DNA of 38,986 nucleotides from Nioella halotolerans (GCA_003428585.1 QVQC01000002.1:1-38986), one strand, 5' to 3'. Positions 1 through 9,022 are shown, numbered from the stretch's first letter. Notes: generated from the sequence alone by a model not told the origin. Program-made: numbers and translations.

Positions 1-62
1 TCGCCATCCGCGAAGGCGGCCGCACCGTCGGATCCGGCGTGGTGTCCAAGATCGTCGAGTGA
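1..62 (+). CDS. tuf: Elongation factor Tu, C-terminal end (partial)
   Basis: Only the last 19 complete codons and the TGA stop are in the window. They read AIREGGRTVGSGVVSKIVE, the characteristic C-terminus of bacterial EF-Tu (domain 3), the GTPase that delivers aminoacyl-tRNA to the ribosome. The gene begins upstream of the window. It lies directly before rpsJ, the usual tuf-S10 arrangement in proteobacteria. Confidence 0.93.
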   Translation, partial: AIREGGRTVGSGVVSKIVE

Positions 63-226
63 TTTCGCTTGATGTTGAGGCCGGTGTCGTTTAAGCGGCG
101 CCGGTTCTCAGTCGCAAACTTACCTACGGGCGGGAGCATATCCCGCCCTTCGGGTTCGAAGAGGGCCGGTGGAATGAGCTGCCGGTCGTCCTATCAACTC
201 CAATAAGCCCTGAAAGGGCGAATGAC
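63..226 (+). promoter_or_regulatory. tuf-rpsJ intergenic leader with a hairpin
   Basis: This 164-bp gap between tuf and rpsJ holds a perfect 8-bp stem (128-135 pairing with 141-148, loop GCATA). The stem is followed by TTCGGG and not by a T run. It could be a weak tuf terminator or part of the untranslated leader of the S10 operon, where L4-type autoregulation acts in some bacteria. No convincing -35/-10 pair could be fixed. The rpsJ ribosome binding site is the AAAGGG before 227. Confidence 0.4.
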
Positions 227-535
227 ATGCAAAGCCAAAACATTCGCATACGGCTCAAGGCGTTCGACTACCGTGTTCTGGATTCCAGCACGCAGGAAAT
301 CGTCAACACCGCCAAGCGTACCGGTGCACAGGTGCGCGGCCCGATCCCGCTGCCGAACAAGATCGAGAAGTTCACGGTTCTCCGTGGCCCTCACGTCGAC
401 AAGAAGAGCCGCGACCAGTGGGAAATCCGCACCCACAAGCGTTTGCTCGACATCGTGGACCCGACCCCGCAGACCGTGGACGCGCTGATGAAGCTCGATC
501 TGGCGGCCGGTGTCGATGTCCAGATTTCGGTTTGA
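227..535 (+). CDS. rpsJ: 30S ribosomal protein S10
   Basis: The product is 102 aa, the normal length of S10, a protein of the 30S head that also takes part in transcription antitermination with NusB. The N-terminus [19 protein letters not shown] and the segment [27 protein letters not shown] (split here only by reading) match the family; the latter includes the conserved PLP turn of the long loop. It is the first gene of the S10 operon here, with rplC starting 13 nt downstream. The start is supported by an AAAGGG ribosome binding site. Confidence 0.97.
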   Translation: MQSQNIRIRLKAFDYRVLDSSTQEIVNTAKRTGAQVRGPIPLPNKIEKFTVLRGPHVDKKSRDQWEIRTHKRLLDIVDPTPQTVDALMKLDLAAGVDVQISV

Positions 536-548
536 GGGGGGCAAGGAT

Positions 549-1391
549 ATGTTGCGCTCTGGTGTGATCGCGAAAAAGGTCGGGATGACCCGGCTGTTCA
601 TGGAAGACGGCAAGCAGGTTCCCGTGACCGTTCTTCAACTTGACAAGCTTCAGGTGGTGGCGCAGCGCACCCCTGATCAACATGGCTATTCGGCCGTCCA
701 ACTCGGTGCCGGGACCGCCAAGGCCAAGCGTACGAGCCAGGCCATGCGGGGCCACTTCGCCGCCGCGAAGGTCGAGCCCAAGCGCAAGGTCGCGGAATTC
801 CGCGTGGCGCCCGAGAACCTTATCGCCATCGGTGAGGAAATCACCGCCGACCATTACTTTGAAGGCCAGTATGTCGACGTGTCCGGCACCTCCATCGGCA
901 AGGGCTTTGCCGGGGGCATGAAGCGGCACAATTTCCGCGGGCTCGAGGCGACGCACGGTGTTTCGATCAGCCACCGTAGCCACGGGTCGACCGGTCAGTG
1001 TCAGGATCCCGGCCGCGTGTTCAAGGGCAAGAAGATGGCCGGCCACATGGGCGCTGCGCGGGTGACCACGCAGAACCTGCAAGTGGTCAGCACGGATGCC
1101 GAGCGTGGCCTGATCATGATCAAGGGTGCCGTTCCCGGTTCGAAAGGCGGCTGGGTGACGATCAAGGACGCGGTGAAAAAGCCGTTTCCCGAGAATGCCA
1201 TCCTGCCCGCCGCGCTGAAATCGGCAGCCGAGGAAGCGGCGCGCGCCGCGGAAGAGGCGGCGGCACAGGCCGCGGCCGAGGCCGAGGCCGAGGAGAAGCG
1301 CCTTGCCGAGGAGGCCGCCGCCGCTGAACAGGCTGCCCTCAACGACGCCGAGGCCACCATCGAGGCCGAGAAAAAGGACAGCGAGCAATGA
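549..1391 (+). CDS. rplC: 50S ribosomal protein L3 with long Ala/Glu-rich C-terminal tail
   Basis: The product is 280 aa. L3 is an early-assembly 23S rRNA-binding protein near the peptidyl transferase centre. The first ~215 residues are canonical L3: [17 protein letters not shown] at the start, and [23 protein letters not shown] (in two parts) covering the loop that reaches toward the catalytic centre. About 60 further residues are almost entirely Ala, Glu, Arg and Lys, probably a charged helix or coiled coil beyond the ~210-residue norm. The start at 549 follows AAGGAT; an upstream in-frame ATG at 510 lies inside rpsJ and is unlikely. The stop overlaps the rplD start (ATGA). Confidence 0.95.
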   Translation: MLRSGVIAKKVGMTRLFMEDGKQVPVTVLQLDKLQVVAQRTPDQHGYSAVQLGAGTAKAKRTSQAMRGHFAAAKVEPKRKVAEFRVAPENLIAIGEEITADHYFEGQYVDVSGTSIGKGFAGGMKRHNFRGLEATHGVSISHRSHGSTGQCQDPGRVFKGKKMAGHMGAARVTTQNLQVVSTDAERGLIMIKGAVPGSKGGWVTIKDAVKKPFPENAILPAALKSAAEEAARAAEEAAAQAAAEAEAEEKRLAEEAAAAEQAALNDAEATIEAEKKDSEQ

Positions 1392-2008
1392 AACGCGACG
1401 TCATCAAACTGGACGGCGGCACCGCTGGCACGGTGGACCTGTCCGAAGACCTCTTCGGGCTCGAACCGCGTGCCGACATCCTGCACCGCGTCGTCCGCTG
1501 GCAACGCAACAAGGCGCAGGCCGGCACCCACAAGGTAAAGACCCGGTCAGAAACCAGCTATTCCACCAAGAAGATCTACCGCCAGAAGGGCACCGGCGGC
1601 GCCCGCCACGGCGACCGAAACGCGCCGATCTTCCGCAAGGGGGGGATCTACAAGGGGCCGACCCCGCGCAGTCACGCGCATGATCTGCCCAAGAAGTTCC
1701 GCAAGCTCGGCCTGCGCCACGCGCTCTCGGCCAAGGCGGCGGCGGGCGAACTGGTGGTGCTTGACAGCACCGCGTTGGACGCCCCCAAGACCTCGGCGCT
1801 TGCCAAGAAGGTCAAGGAACTGGGCTGGAAGCGCGCGCTGGTCATCGACGGGGCCGACGTGGACGAGAACTTTGCCAAGGCGGCGCGCAACATCGAGGGT
1901 CTCGATGTGCTGCCCACCATGGGCGCAAACGTCTATGACATCCTCAAGCGTGACACGCTGGTGATCACCAAGGCGGGTGTCGAAGCACTGGAGGCTCGAC
2001 TGAAATGA
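1388..2008 (+). CDS. rplD: 50S ribosomal protein L4
   Basis: The product is 206 aa, the standard size. L4 lines the peptide exit tunnel and in some bacteria represses its own operon. The family loop is visible as [20 protein letters not shown] followed by [16 protein letters not shown], the extended loop that reaches the tunnel. It overlaps rplC by 4 nt and rplW by 4 nt, so the three are translationally coupled. Confidence 0.96.
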   Translation: MKRDVIKLDGGTAGTVDLSEDLFGLEPRADILHRVVRWQRNKAQAGTHKVKTRSETSYSTKKIYRQKGTGGARHGDRNAPIFRKGGIYKGPTPRSHAHDLPKKFRKLGLRHALSAKAAAGELVVLDSTALDAPKTSALAKKVKELGWKRALVIDGADVDENFAKAARNIEGLDVLPTMGANVYDILKRDTLVITKAGVEALEARLK

Positions 2009-2301
2009 GCGCGAAGGCAGAACATTACGACGTGATCCGCAAGCCGATCATCACCGAGAAATCGACCATGGCCTCCGAACATGGCGCGGTTGTCTTCGAA
2101 GTGTCGATCGACGCGAACAAACCGCAGATCAAGGAAGCGGTCGAGGCGCTGTTCGGGGTCAAGGTGAAGGCCGTGAACACGACCATCACCAAGGGCAAGG
2201 CCAAGCGGTTCCGCGGTCAGCTCGGTCGCCGCAAGGATGTGAAAAAGGCCTATGTGACCCTCGAAGAGGGCAACACGATTGACGTGAGCACGGGCCTCTA
2301 A
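2005..2301 (+). CDS. rplW: 50S ribosomal protein L23
   Basis: The product is 98 aa. L23 sits at the tunnel exit and docks trigger factor and SRP. The N-terminal pattern [15 protein letters not shown] is diagnostic, and the VKAVNT...[16 protein letters not shown] segment is the usual RNA-binding extension. It starts within the rplD stop (ATGA). It is followed by a 129-bp gap with a strong hairpin before rplB, unusual spacing in an otherwise packed operon. Confidence 0.96.
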   Translation: MSAKAEHYDVIRKPIITEKSTMASEHGAVVFEVSIDANKPQIKEAVEALFGVKVKAVNTTITKGKAKRFRGQLGRRKDVKKAYVTLEEGNTIDVSTGL

Positions 2302-2316
2302 TAAGAAACACCATCC

Positions 2317-2351
2317 GCGCGGCCCCGGTGTCTTCCGGGGCCGCGCATTTT
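2317..2351 (+). terminator. Terminator-like hairpin between rplW and rplB
   Basis: A perfect 12-bp stem (2317-2328 with 2335-2346) with a 6-nt loop is followed by ATTTTC. The stem is almost pure G+C. The structure looks like an intrinsic terminator or attenuator inside the S10 operon. The T run is short (4 T), so partial read-through is plausible, and no clear promoter was placed in the 80 bp before rplB. Confidence 0.6.
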
Positions 2352-2430
2352 CTGAACTCGGGCACCTCCGGGGGCCTACAACATCAGGGCAGCGCGAGCC
2401 GCCCGCACAAGCAAACGGAAGACAGTAAAC

Positions 2431-3273
2431 ATGGCACTCAAGTCGTATAAGCCGACGACGCCGGGCCAGCGTGGGCTGGTTCTGATCGACCGTTCGGAGC
2501 TGTGGAAAGGACGTCCTGTCAAGGCCCTCACAGAGGGTTTGACCAAGTCGGGCGGACGGAACAACACCGGACGGATCACCATGCGCCGCCGCGGCGGTGG
2601 GGCAAAGCGCCTCTACCGCGTCGTCGATTTCAAGCGCAACAAGTTCGACGTCTCCGCGACGGTCGAGCGCATCGAATATGACCCCAACCGCACCGCCTTC
2701 ATCGCGTTGATCCGCTACGAAGACGGCGAGCAGGCCTATATCCTCGCGCCGCAGCGCCTCGGGGTTGGCGACAAGGTGCTTTCTTCGGCAAAAGCCGATA
2801 TCAAGCCCGGCAACACCATGCCTTTCGCGGGCATGCCGATCGGGACGATCGTGCACAACATCGAGCTCAAGCCCGGCAAGGGTGGCCAGATCGCGCGCGC
2901 CGCGGGCACCTACGCCCAGTTCGTCGGGCGTGACGGCGGTTACGCGCAGATCCGCCTGTCCTCTGGCGAGCTTCGCCTCGTCCGCCAGGAATGCAAGGCA
3001 ACGGTCGGTGCCGTGTCGAACCCCGACAATTCCAACCAGGATTTCGGGAAGGCCGGTCGCAGCCGTCACAGGGGCATTCGCCCCTCCGTGCGCGGTGTCG
3101 TGATGAACCCGATCGATCACCCCCATGGCGGCGGCGAAGGCCGTACCTCGGGCGGTCGTCACCCGGTTACGCCGTGGGGCAAGCCGACCAAGGGCGCGCG
3201 CACCCGCAACACGAACAAGGCGTCGCAAAAGCTTATCCTGCGCTCGCGTCACGCCAAGAAGAAAGGACGCTGA
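2431..3273 (+). CDS. rplB: 50S ribosomal protein L2
   Basis: The product is 280 aa, the normal length. L2 is a primary 23S rRNA binder needed for subunit joining and peptidyl transferase activity. It begins [15 protein letters not shown] and carries the highly conserved C-terminal segment [19 protein letters not shown] with the essential His. The rest of the RNA-binding core ([20 protein letters not shown]) is present. It is separated from rplW by a 129-bp gap but only 3 nt from rpsS. Confidence 0.97.
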   Translation: MALKSYKPTTPGQRGLVLIDRSELWKGRPVKALTEGLTKSGGRNNTGRITMRRRGGGAKRLYRVVDFKRNKFDVSATVERIEYDPNRTAFIALIRYEDGEQAYILAPQRLGVGDKVLSSAKADIKPGNTMPFAGMPIGTIVHNIELKPGKGGQIARAAGTYAQFVGRDGGYAQIRLSSGELRLVRQECKATVGAVSNPDNSNQDFGKAGRSRHRGIRPSVRGVVMNPIDHPHGGGEGRTSGGRHPVTPWGKPTKGARTRNTNKASQKLILRSRHAKKKGR

Positions 3274-3276
3274 TAG

Positions 3277-3555
3277 ATGTCGCGTTCCGTCTGGAAAGGG
3301 CCTTTTGTCGACTCCTACGTCCTCAAGAAGGCTGAGAAATCCCGTGAATCGGGTCGCAACGAGGTCATCAAGATCTGGTCGCGCCGCTCCACCATCCTGC
3401 CGCAATTCGTTGGCCTCACCTTCGGGGTCTACAATGGCAAGAAACACGTCCCGGTGAACGTGTCCGAGGACATGATCGGCCAGAAATTCGGCGAGTACTC
3501 CCCGACCCGGACCTATTACGGGCATACGGCGGACAAGAAAGCGAAGAGGAAGTAA
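3277..3555 (+). CDS. rpsS: 30S ribosomal protein S19
   Basis: The product is 92 aa, the standard size. S19 forms a complex with S13 in the 30S head. The family signature is clear: [14 protein letters not shown] at the start, [20 protein letters not shown] in the middle, and [19 protein letters not shown] at the end. It sits 3 nt after rplB and 3 nt before rplV. Confidence 0.97.
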   Translation: MSRSVWKGPFVDSYVLKKAEKSRESGRNEVIKIWSRRSTILPQFVGLTFGVYNGKKHVPVNVSEDMIGQKFGEYSPTRTYYGHTADKKAKRK

Positions 3556-3558
3556 GCC

Positions 3559-3939
3559 ATGGGCAAGGATAAGAATCCCCGCCGCGTGGCGGAAAACGAG
3601 GCGATGGCCAAGCTGCGCATGCTGCGCACCAGCCCGCAGAAGCTCAACCTCGTGGCGCAGATGATCCGCGGCAAATCGGTGGACAAGGCTCTGACCGATC
3701 TCACATTCTCGCAGAAGCGTGTGGCGCAGGACGTCAAGAAGTGTCTTCAGTCCGCCATCGCAAACGCCGAGAACAACCACAACCTTGACGTGGACGAGTT
3801 GGTCGTCGCCGAGGCGTATGTCGGCAAGAACCTGGTGTTGAAGCGCGGTCGCCCGCGCGGCCGTGGCCGGTTCGGTCGTATCCTGAAGCCGTTCGCGGAA
3901 CTCACCATCACGGTGCGTCAAGTTGAGGAGCAAGCCTAA
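3559..3939 (+). CDS. rplV: 50S ribosomal protein L22
   Basis: The product is 126 aa. L22 contributes a beta-hairpin to the peptide exit tunnel and is a macrolide-resistance site in other bacteria. The conserved [18 protein letters not shown] segment and the tunnel hairpin around [18 protein letters not shown] are intact. The stop overlaps the rpsC start by one base (TAATG). Confidence 0.96.
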   Translation: MGKDKNPRRVAENEAMAKLRMLRTSPQKLNLVAQMIRGKSVDKALTDLTFSQKRVAQDVKKCLQSAIANAENNHNLDVDELVVAEAYVGKNLVLKRGRPRGRGRFGRILKPFAELTITVRQVEEQA

Positions 3940-4661
3940 TGGGTCACAAGGTCAATCCGATCGGCATGCGCCTTCAGGTCAACCGCACCTGGGACAGCCG
4001 CTGGTACGCCGATACCAAGGACTACGGAAACCTCCTGCTGGAGGATATCGCGATCCGTGAGTTCATTCACAACGAGTGCAAGCAGGCGGGCGTCAGCCGC
4101 GTCATCATCGAACGTCCGCACCGCAAGTGCCGCGTCACGGTGCACACCGCGCGCCCCGGGGTGATCATCGGCAAGAAAGGCGCAGATATCGAAACGCTGC
4201 GCAAGAAACTGTCGGCCATGACGGCATCTGAACTGCACCTCAACATCGTCGAGGTCCGCAAGCCCGAACTGGACGCGCAGCTCGTTGCCGAATCCATCGC
4301 GCAGCAACTGGAACGCCGCGTGTCCTTCCGCCGTGCGATGAAGCGTGCCGTGCAGAACGCGATGCGCATGGGGGCCCTGGGCATCCGTGTCAACGTCGCA
4401 GGCCGGCTTGGCGGTGCGGAAATCGCCCGGACCGAATGGTATCGAGAGGGACGCGTGCCCCTGCATACCCTTCGCGCCGACATCGACTATGCGCATTGCG
4501 AAGCGCATACCGCTTACGGCATCATCGGCATCAAGACCTGGATCTTCAAGGGCGATATCATGGAGCATGATCCGTCGGCCCATGATCGTCGCCACACCGA
4601 AGCCCAGGAAGGCGGCGGCCCGCGTCCCCAGGGCGGTGGTCGCCCCCGCCGTGATCGCTAA
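3939..4661 (+). CDS. rpsC: 30S ribosomal protein S3
   Basis: The product is 240 aa. S3 lies at the mRNA entry channel and has helicase activity together with S4. The N-terminus [20 protein letters not shown] is diagnostic. The KH domain GxxG is seen in [17 protein letters not shown], and the C-terminal domain contains [20 protein letters not shown]. The tail is rich in Gly, Pro and Arg, as is common in alphaproteobacteria. It starts within the rplV stop and is followed by rplP after 13 nt. Confidence 0.97.
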   Translation: MGHKVNPIGMRLQVNRTWDSRWYADTKDYGNLLLEDIAIREFIHNECKQAGVSRVIIERPHRKCRVTVHTARPGVIIGKKGADIETLRKKLSAMTASELHLNIVEVRKPELDAQLVAESIAQQLERRVSFRRAMKRAVQNAMRMGALGIRVNVAGRLGGAEIARTEWYREGRVPLHTLRADIDYAHCEAHTAYGIIGIKTWIFKGDIMEHDPSAHDRRHTEAQEGGGPRPQGGGRPRRDR

Positions 4662-4674
4662 GGAGTAGAAAACA

Positions 4675-5088
4675 ATGCTGCAACCGAAGCGCACGAAATT
4701 CCGCAAGATGCACAAGGGCCGGATCCACGGCGAGGCGAAGGGGGGCTCTGACCTCAACTTCGGCACCTATGGCCTGAAGGCAATGGAACCAGAGCGGATC
4801 ACCGCCCGCCAGATCGAGGCCGCCCGCCGGGCCATGACGCGCCACATGAAGCGTCAGGGCCGGGTCTGGATCCGGATCTTCCCCGATCTGCCGGTGACCT
4901 CGAAGCCCGTCGAAGTGCGGATGGGTAAAGGTAAGGGGTCCGTCGATTTCTGGGCCTGCAAGGTCAAGCCGGGCCGCGTCATGTTCGAGATCGACGGCGT
5001 CAACGAGGAAATCGCCCGCGAGGCGCTGCGCCTCGCCGCGATGAAGCTGCCGATCAAGACCCGCACCGTGGTCCGCGAGGACTGGTAA
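4675..5088 (+). CDS. rplP: 50S ribosomal protein L16
   Basis: The product is 137 aa, the expected size. L16 shapes the A-site region of the 50S subunit. The start [16 protein letters not shown] and the segment [26 protein letters not shown] (in two parts) are family signatures; the Arg after MGKGKG-type loops is often hydroxylated in other species. It is the last ribosomal gene in the window: rpmC does not follow, and an intrinsic terminator begins 39 nt after the stop. Confidence 0.97.
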   Translation: MLQPKRTKFRKMHKGRIHGEAKGGSDLNFGTYGLKAMEPERITARQIEAARRAMTRHMKRQGRVWIRIFPDLPVTSKPVEVRMGKGKGSVDFWACKVKPGRVMFEIDGVNEEIAREALRLAAMKLPIKTRTVVREDW

Positions 5089-5124
5089 AGGCGGTGCGTG
5101 TCCGGCACGCACCTACGGATCGCT

Positions 5125-5155
5125 AAACCCCCGCCGGATGACTGGCGGGGGTTTT
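5125..5155. terminator. Intrinsic terminator after rplP
   Basis: A perfect 8-bp GC stem (5128-5135 with 5144-5151) with an 8-nt loop is followed by TTTT and preceded by AAA, so it can work in both directions. It ends the ribosomal cluster on the + strand and could also stop transcripts from the convergent DUF2237 gene. Confidence 0.85.
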
Positions 5156-5200
5156 GCAGGGCACTGACGCGGTCAGACCGGTTTTGTTGGCACCCAATCG

Positions 5201-5581
5201 TCAACTGGTCGCTGTCGCACTCTCGCGCAGCACATTCAGCGGCACGATGTCCAGCGCGCGGGCATGCGTCGCCTTCAGCCGCACTTTCGGGGCGCACCCC
5301 TCGTCATGCGCTTGCAGGAAGCGACTGGCGCAAAGGCACCACTGGTCGCCCGGCTTCAACCCGGCGAAGCCGAACTCGGGCCGTGGCGTCGACAGGTCGT
5401 TGCCGACATACTTGGAATAGGCAAGGAACTCCGCCGTCATCTCGGCACAGACCGTGTGGCTGCCGTTATCCTCCCGGCAGGTGTTGCAGTGCCCGTCCCG
5501 AAAGAACCCGGTCATCGGGGCGGTGGAACAGGGCTGCAAGGCCTCGCCCAGAACGTTTACCGGTTCGTCCATCTTGATCAT
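5201..5581 (-). CDS. DUF2237 (COG3651) family protein
   Basis: The product is 126 aa. The protein is Cys-rich and carries the family block CSTAPMTGFFRDGHCNTC, then HTVCAEMTAEFLAYSKYVGNDLSTP (in two parts) and a C-terminal GDQWCLCASRF. This matches the DUF2237 family of small bacterial proteins of unknown function. The paired cysteines could bind metal or form disulfides, but this is untested. The start at 5581 has AGGAG six nt upstream; a second Met three codons later is possible. It lies 26 nt after the serine hydrolase gene and is probably cotranscribed with it. Confidence 0.85.
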   Translation of the reverse strand: MIKMDEPVNVLGEALQPCSTAPMTGFFRDGHCNTCREDNGSHTVCAEMTAEFLAYSKYVGNDLSTPRPEFGFAGLKPGDQWCLCASRFLQAHDEGCAPKVRLKATHARALDIVPLNVLRESATATS

Positions 5582-5607
5582 AGCGCGCTCCTGCCAGTTT
5601 GGGCGGA

Positions 5608-6771
5608 TCACAGGCTTTCGGCGATGGCCCGGAAGACCCGCATATTCTCTTCGTGAACGCCGTCCTCGCGAAAGCGCCGGTCGGCGCCGGTGGTTGCGAT
5701 GACAACATCGTTCACCCTGTCTACATAAACATACTGACCATAAATTCCACGGGCCATGACTTGTCCCGGTTCGCCGCCTTCGGGAATCCACCATTGGTAG
5801 CCGTATCCGAGGGCACCCGGCGCCGTCGGCGCGGAAGCGACGGTCGATTGCGCCACCCAGTCCGCCGGCACGATCTGGCGCCCATTCCATGCGCCGTTCC
5901 GCAGCATCATCATCCCCATTCGGGCGTAGTCCCGCGTCGTAATGTTCAGCCCGCCCAGCACGAAGGCCACGCCCTCGCCATCGGTCAGGTAATAGGGCGT
6001 CGCGTCCAGCCCGAGCGGCCCGATGATCCGTTCCGACATCAGCGAAGGGATGTCGCGCCCGGTGGCGCCACGGATCACCATGCCGATCACATGGGTATCC
6101 ATCGACACGTAGCGCCATGCCTGCCCCGGTGGCCGGTCGGTATCTGTCAGCCCGGCGGCGAAGCCGTCGAGCGTGCCGCCAAGCGCGATCTCGCGGCCCA
6201 TTCGGTTGATGTCGGAATCGTAGTCGAGGTAATCCTCGTCGAAGCGCACGCCTGAGGCCATCTGCAACACGTTGCGGATCGTTGCGCCGTCATAGGCGCT
6301 GCCGACCAGCATCGGGGCATGTTCGGTGACGGGTGCGTCGAGATCGGGGATCGTGCCGTCGGCCACCAGCGTGCCCAGAAGTGCAGACAGGAAGCTTTTC
6401 GCCACCGACCATGAAATCCGCCGGTCACCCTGCGCGGTGCCGAGGTGATAGCTTTCATGCACGATCCGGCCGTCGTGCAGCACCAGAAGCGAGGTGACAG
6501 CTCGGTCCTCGATCCAGCCCGCGACCTGCGGCGGCAGGTCGGCGGCGTCGCCCTCGGGCAGGGGGCTGGCCGGGCCGGTGCCGCGCGGCACCGGCGCGGT
6601 CAGGAAGGCGCGGTCCATGTTGCTGAAATTCTCGACGATGGACTCCGCTTCGAACAACGTGTTCACCGCCAAAAGCCGCACGATCTCCTCGCGCATGTAG
6701 AGGCCGAGGGCGAGCGCCACGGCAATGAACACGACCAGTACGCGGCCCAGAACCTTCATGACACGACGCAT
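5608..6771 (-). CDS. Serine hydrolase, beta-lactamase/NylB-EstB family
   Basis: The product is 387 aa. The N-terminus has a membrane segment (residues ~7-24) that may be a signal anchor, putting the catalytic domain in the periplasm. The class C beta-lactamase-like fold is shown by the SxxK motif SVAK (S122, K125) and the conserved Tyr in WRYVSMDTHVIG (Y221), matching the Ser-Lys-Tyr triad of 6-aminohexanoate-dimer hydrolase (NylB) and EstB esterases (COG1680). The natural substrate is unknown; ester or amide hydrolysis is likely. The start at 6771 is chosen because GGAGG lies exactly 6 nt upstream. Upstream in-frame starts lack this. Confidence 0.88.
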   Translation of the reverse strand: MRRVMKVLGRVLVVFIAVALALGLYMREEIVRLLAVNTLFEAESIVENFSNMDRAFLTAPVPRGTGPASPLPEGDAADLPPQVAGWIEDRAVTSLLVLHDGRIVHESYHLGTAQGDRRISWSVAKSFLSALLGTLVADGTIPDLDAPVTEHAPMLVGSAYDGATIRNVLQMASGVRFDEDYLDYDSDINRMGREIALGGTLDGFAAGLTDTDRPPGQAWRYVSMDTHVIGMVIRGATGRDIPSLMSERIIGPLGLDATPYYLTDGEGVAFVLGGLNITTRDYARMGMMMLRNGAWNGRQIVPADWVAQSTVASAPTAPGALGYGYQWWIPEGGEPGQVMARGIYGQYVYVDRVNDVVIATTGADRRFREDGVHEENMRVFRAIAESL

Positions 6772-6856
6772 CGGCATCCTCCGCGTTCCCAACGATCGCA
6801 GCATGCCGCGCGCGGCCCCGGCAATCCAGACGCGATGTCGGGGTCTGCGGCGGCGA

Positions 6857-7546
6857 TCAGCGGAACCTGTCCACCAGCCGTTGCAGGGGGGAGCGGTCGT
6901 CGCCCGCGGGGGGCTCTGGCGTGTCGGGCTTGGCCGGCGGGTCTTGTGACGCGTCCGGCGCGGCCTTGGCGGGGCGGGCCGGGGCCATGCGCCGCGCCAC
7001 CGCGTTCAGGAAGCGCCCCGAATCGTCCTTGGCCAGGTCCGGGACGCCCTCGGCGATGCCGCGCATCACGTCGTCCAGCCAGTCCTGATCCGCCTTGGAA
7101 AAATCCGACAACACGTAAGGCGCGACCTTGTCCTTGTGGCCGGGATGGCCGATGCCCAGCCGCACCCGGTCGTAATGCGGGCCGATATGCTGGTGGATGG
7201 AGCGCAGCCCGTTATGGCCCGCATGGCCGCCGCCCGCCTTCACCCGGACCTTGCCGGGCGCGAGGTCGAGCTCGTCATGAAAGACGGTCACATCGGGCGC
7301 GTCGAGCTTGTAAAAGCGCGCCGCCTCACCCACCGATTGGCCCGAGAGGTTCATGAAGGTCATGGGTTTGAGCAGCAGCACCTTTTCACCGCCGACGCGC
7401 CCCTCGGTCACCTGCCCCTGGAATTTCGCGCGCCACGCGGCAAAACCGTGCTCCTCGGCGATCCGGTCCACAGCCATGAAGCCGATATTGTGCCGGTTGT
7501 TTGCATATTTCGCGCCGGGATTGCCCAGACCGACCCAAAGTTGCAT
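6857..7546 (-). CDS. pth: Peptidyl-tRNA hydrolase
   Basis: The product is 229 aa. Pth recycles peptidyl-tRNAs released prematurely from the ribosome. The core is classical: MQLWVGLGNPGAKYANNRHN with catalytic His19, then VFHDELDLAPGKVRVKAGGG and HNGLRS. The core ends near residue 185 and is followed by a Pro/Ala-rich C-terminal extension seen in many alphaproteobacterial Pth proteins. The ATG at 7546 is preceded by GAGG. In many genomes pth directly follows rplY; here an opposite-strand methyltransferase gene separates them. Confidence 0.95.
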   Translation of the reverse strand: MQLWVGLGNPGAKYANNRHNIGFMAVDRIAEEHGFAAWRAKFQGQVTEGRVGGEKVLLLKPMTFMNLSGQSVGEAARFYKLDAPDVTVFHDELDLAPGKVRVKAGGGHAGHNGLRSIHQHIGPHYDRVRLGIGHPGHKDKVAPYVLSDFSKADQDWLDDVMRGIAEGVPDLAKDDSGRFLNAVARRMAPARPAKAAPDASQDPPAKPDTPEPPAGDDRSPLQRLVDRFR

Positions 7547-7621
7547 GGCATCCTCGCATTCACCTCGCCTGTCTGGTGCTATACGGGTCACACGCCGCAG
7601 GATCAACGAGAAGAGCCGGAC

Positions 7622-8302
7622 ATGCCACAGGTCACGCTGAACGATATCATCCTCGACCTGCCCGACGGGTTTGCGCCGCCGGCGTTGTTGCGTCGGCTGG
7701 AGAGCGGCGAGTTCGAAAGCGTCGAGGCCGCCGCCGCGCGCGCCCGGGTGGCGCCGGGGATGCCGGTGCTGGACCTTGGCGGCGGTCTTGGGGTCGTCAG
7801 CACCATCCTCGCGCGCGGGGCGGGGGCGGAAAACCTTGTCAGCGTGGAAGCGAACCCGGCCCTGATCCCGGTGCTGCGCGCCAACCTGGAGCGTAACGGG
7901 CAGGGCGCGGCGCGCGTGTTGCACGGGGCGGTCGTGGGCGGCGACGGGGGCGGGCGCAGCCGGTTCCAGATCCCGCGCGGAATCCTGGGGTCCAGCCTCG
8001 CACGGCCCGGCGTGCCGGAAGACGAGGTGACAGAGGTGCCGAGCCTTGGCCTACAGACGTTGCTCTACGACCACCGGCCCGAACTCGTGATGATGGATGT
8101 CGAGGGGGCGGAGGAACATCTCTTCGACCAGCCGTGGAACCCGGAGCTGCGCTTTCTGGTGCTGGAACTGCACCCGCCGCGCTATCCGGAGCGGGTCATC
8201 AAGCAGATCGTCGATTGCATGTCCGATACCGGGCTGACCTATGACCCGGTGACCTCGTCCGGCCGCATCCTCGGCTTTCGCCGGGTGCCCCGGCGCGGCT
8301 GA
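7622..8302 (+). CDS. FkbM-type SAM-dependent methyltransferase
   Basis: The product is 226 aa. A SAM-binding glycine-rich motif (VLDLGGGLGVVS, residues 49-60) is followed by an acidic residue in SVEANPALIPVLRANLERN, and the later block LVMMDVEGAEEHLF is typical of FkbM methyltransferases (the D-x-E-G-A-E motif). The methyl acceptor is unknown. The ATG at 7622 is preceded by GAGAAGAG. The gene lies divergently from pth and convergent with rplY. Confidence 0.85.
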   Translation: MPQVTLNDIILDLPDGFAPPALLRRLESGEFESVEAAAARARVAPGMPVLDLGGGLGVVSTILARGAGAENLVSVEANPALIPVLRANLERNGQGAARVLHGAVVGGDGGGRSRFQIPRGILGSSLARPGVPEDEVTEVPSLGLQTLLYDHRPELVMMDVEGAEEHLFDQPWNPELRFLVLELHPPRYPERVIKQIVDCMSDTGLTYDPVTSSGRILGFRRVPRRG

Positions 8303-8321
8303 CCCACTGGCCGTAAATGCA

Positions 8322-8349
8322 ACGGCCTGCACCCGGGGGGGCAGGCCGT
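8322..8349. terminator. Hairpin between convergent FkbM gene and rplY
   Basis: A perfect 9-bp stem (8322-8330 with 8341-8349) with a 10-nt loop lies between two converging genes. It lacks a clear T run on either strand, so it is a candidate bidirectional terminator or transcript-end stabiliser only. Confidence 0.5.
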
Positions 8350-8383
8350 CAATGATCCGGTCCGCTGGGCGGCGCGTCGGGGA

Positions 8384-9022
8384 TCACTCCTCGGCGGTGG
8401 CCTCTTCGGCTTCGCCCTCTTCGCCGTCTTCCGCGTCATCGCCGGCGGCGAGGGTGGACGGTGCGGAGATATTGGCGATCACGAAGTCACGGTCGATGGT
8501 CGGGCGCGCGCCTTTTGGCAGGTCGACCGAGGAAATGGTCACCGTATCGCCGATTTCAAGCGCCGACAGGTCGACGGTGATCTTCTCGGGGATATCGCCC
8601 GCGGTCACGCGCAATTCGACTTCCGGGCGCACGATGGTCAGGAAACCGCCCTTCTTGATGCCGGGCGCTTCTTCTTCGCCAAGGAATTCGACCGGGATGA
8701 AGAGGTTCACGCGCGAGGTGCGCTTGAGGCGCATCAGGTCGATATGCGTCGGAAGGTCCTTGACGACATCGCGCTGCACCGAGCGGCAGATCACGCGCAC
8801 ATCGTCCTCACCTTCGACCTTCAGGTTGAACAGGGTCGCAAGGAAGCGTCCCGCCTTGAGGCGCTTGATCAACTCGTTGAAGGGAACCTGGATCGGCAGC
8901 GGATCCGTGCCACCACCATAAACGATACCGGGCACTTTGCCTTCACGGCGTGCTTGACGAGCGGCCCCCTTGCCTGTCCCCGTCCGTGCCTCGGCGACGA
9001 GATCAGGAATCTCACCAGCCAT
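8384..9022 (-). CDS. rplY: 50S ribosomal protein L25, CTC form
   Basis: The product is 212 aa. L25/CTC binds 5S rRNA. The N-terminal L25 domain is seen from [27 protein letters not shown] (in two parts) through THIDLMRL, and the C-terminal TL5/CTC beta domain follows ([22 protein letters not shown], then [19 protein letters not shown]). It ends in a strongly acidic Glu/Asp/Ala tail. The ATG at 9022 follows GGAG. The 159-bp gap upstream to the divergent MFS gene should hold its promoter. Confidence 0.95.
   Translation of the reverse strand: MAGEIPDLVAEARTGTGKGAARQARREGKVPGIVYGGGTDPLPIQVPFNELIKRLKAGRFLATLFNLKVEGEDDVRVICRSVQRDVVKDLPTHIDLMRLKRTSRVNLFIPVEFLGEEEAPGIKKGGFLTIVRPEVELRVTAGDIPEKITVDLSALEIGDTVTISSVDLPKGARPTIDRDFVIANISAPSTLAAGDDAEDGEEGEAEEATAEE

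Noticed and set aside
1933..3933. A minus-strand open frame of 666 codons
   Set aside because: It lies across rplW, rplB, rpsS and rplV, all firmly identified on the plus strand.
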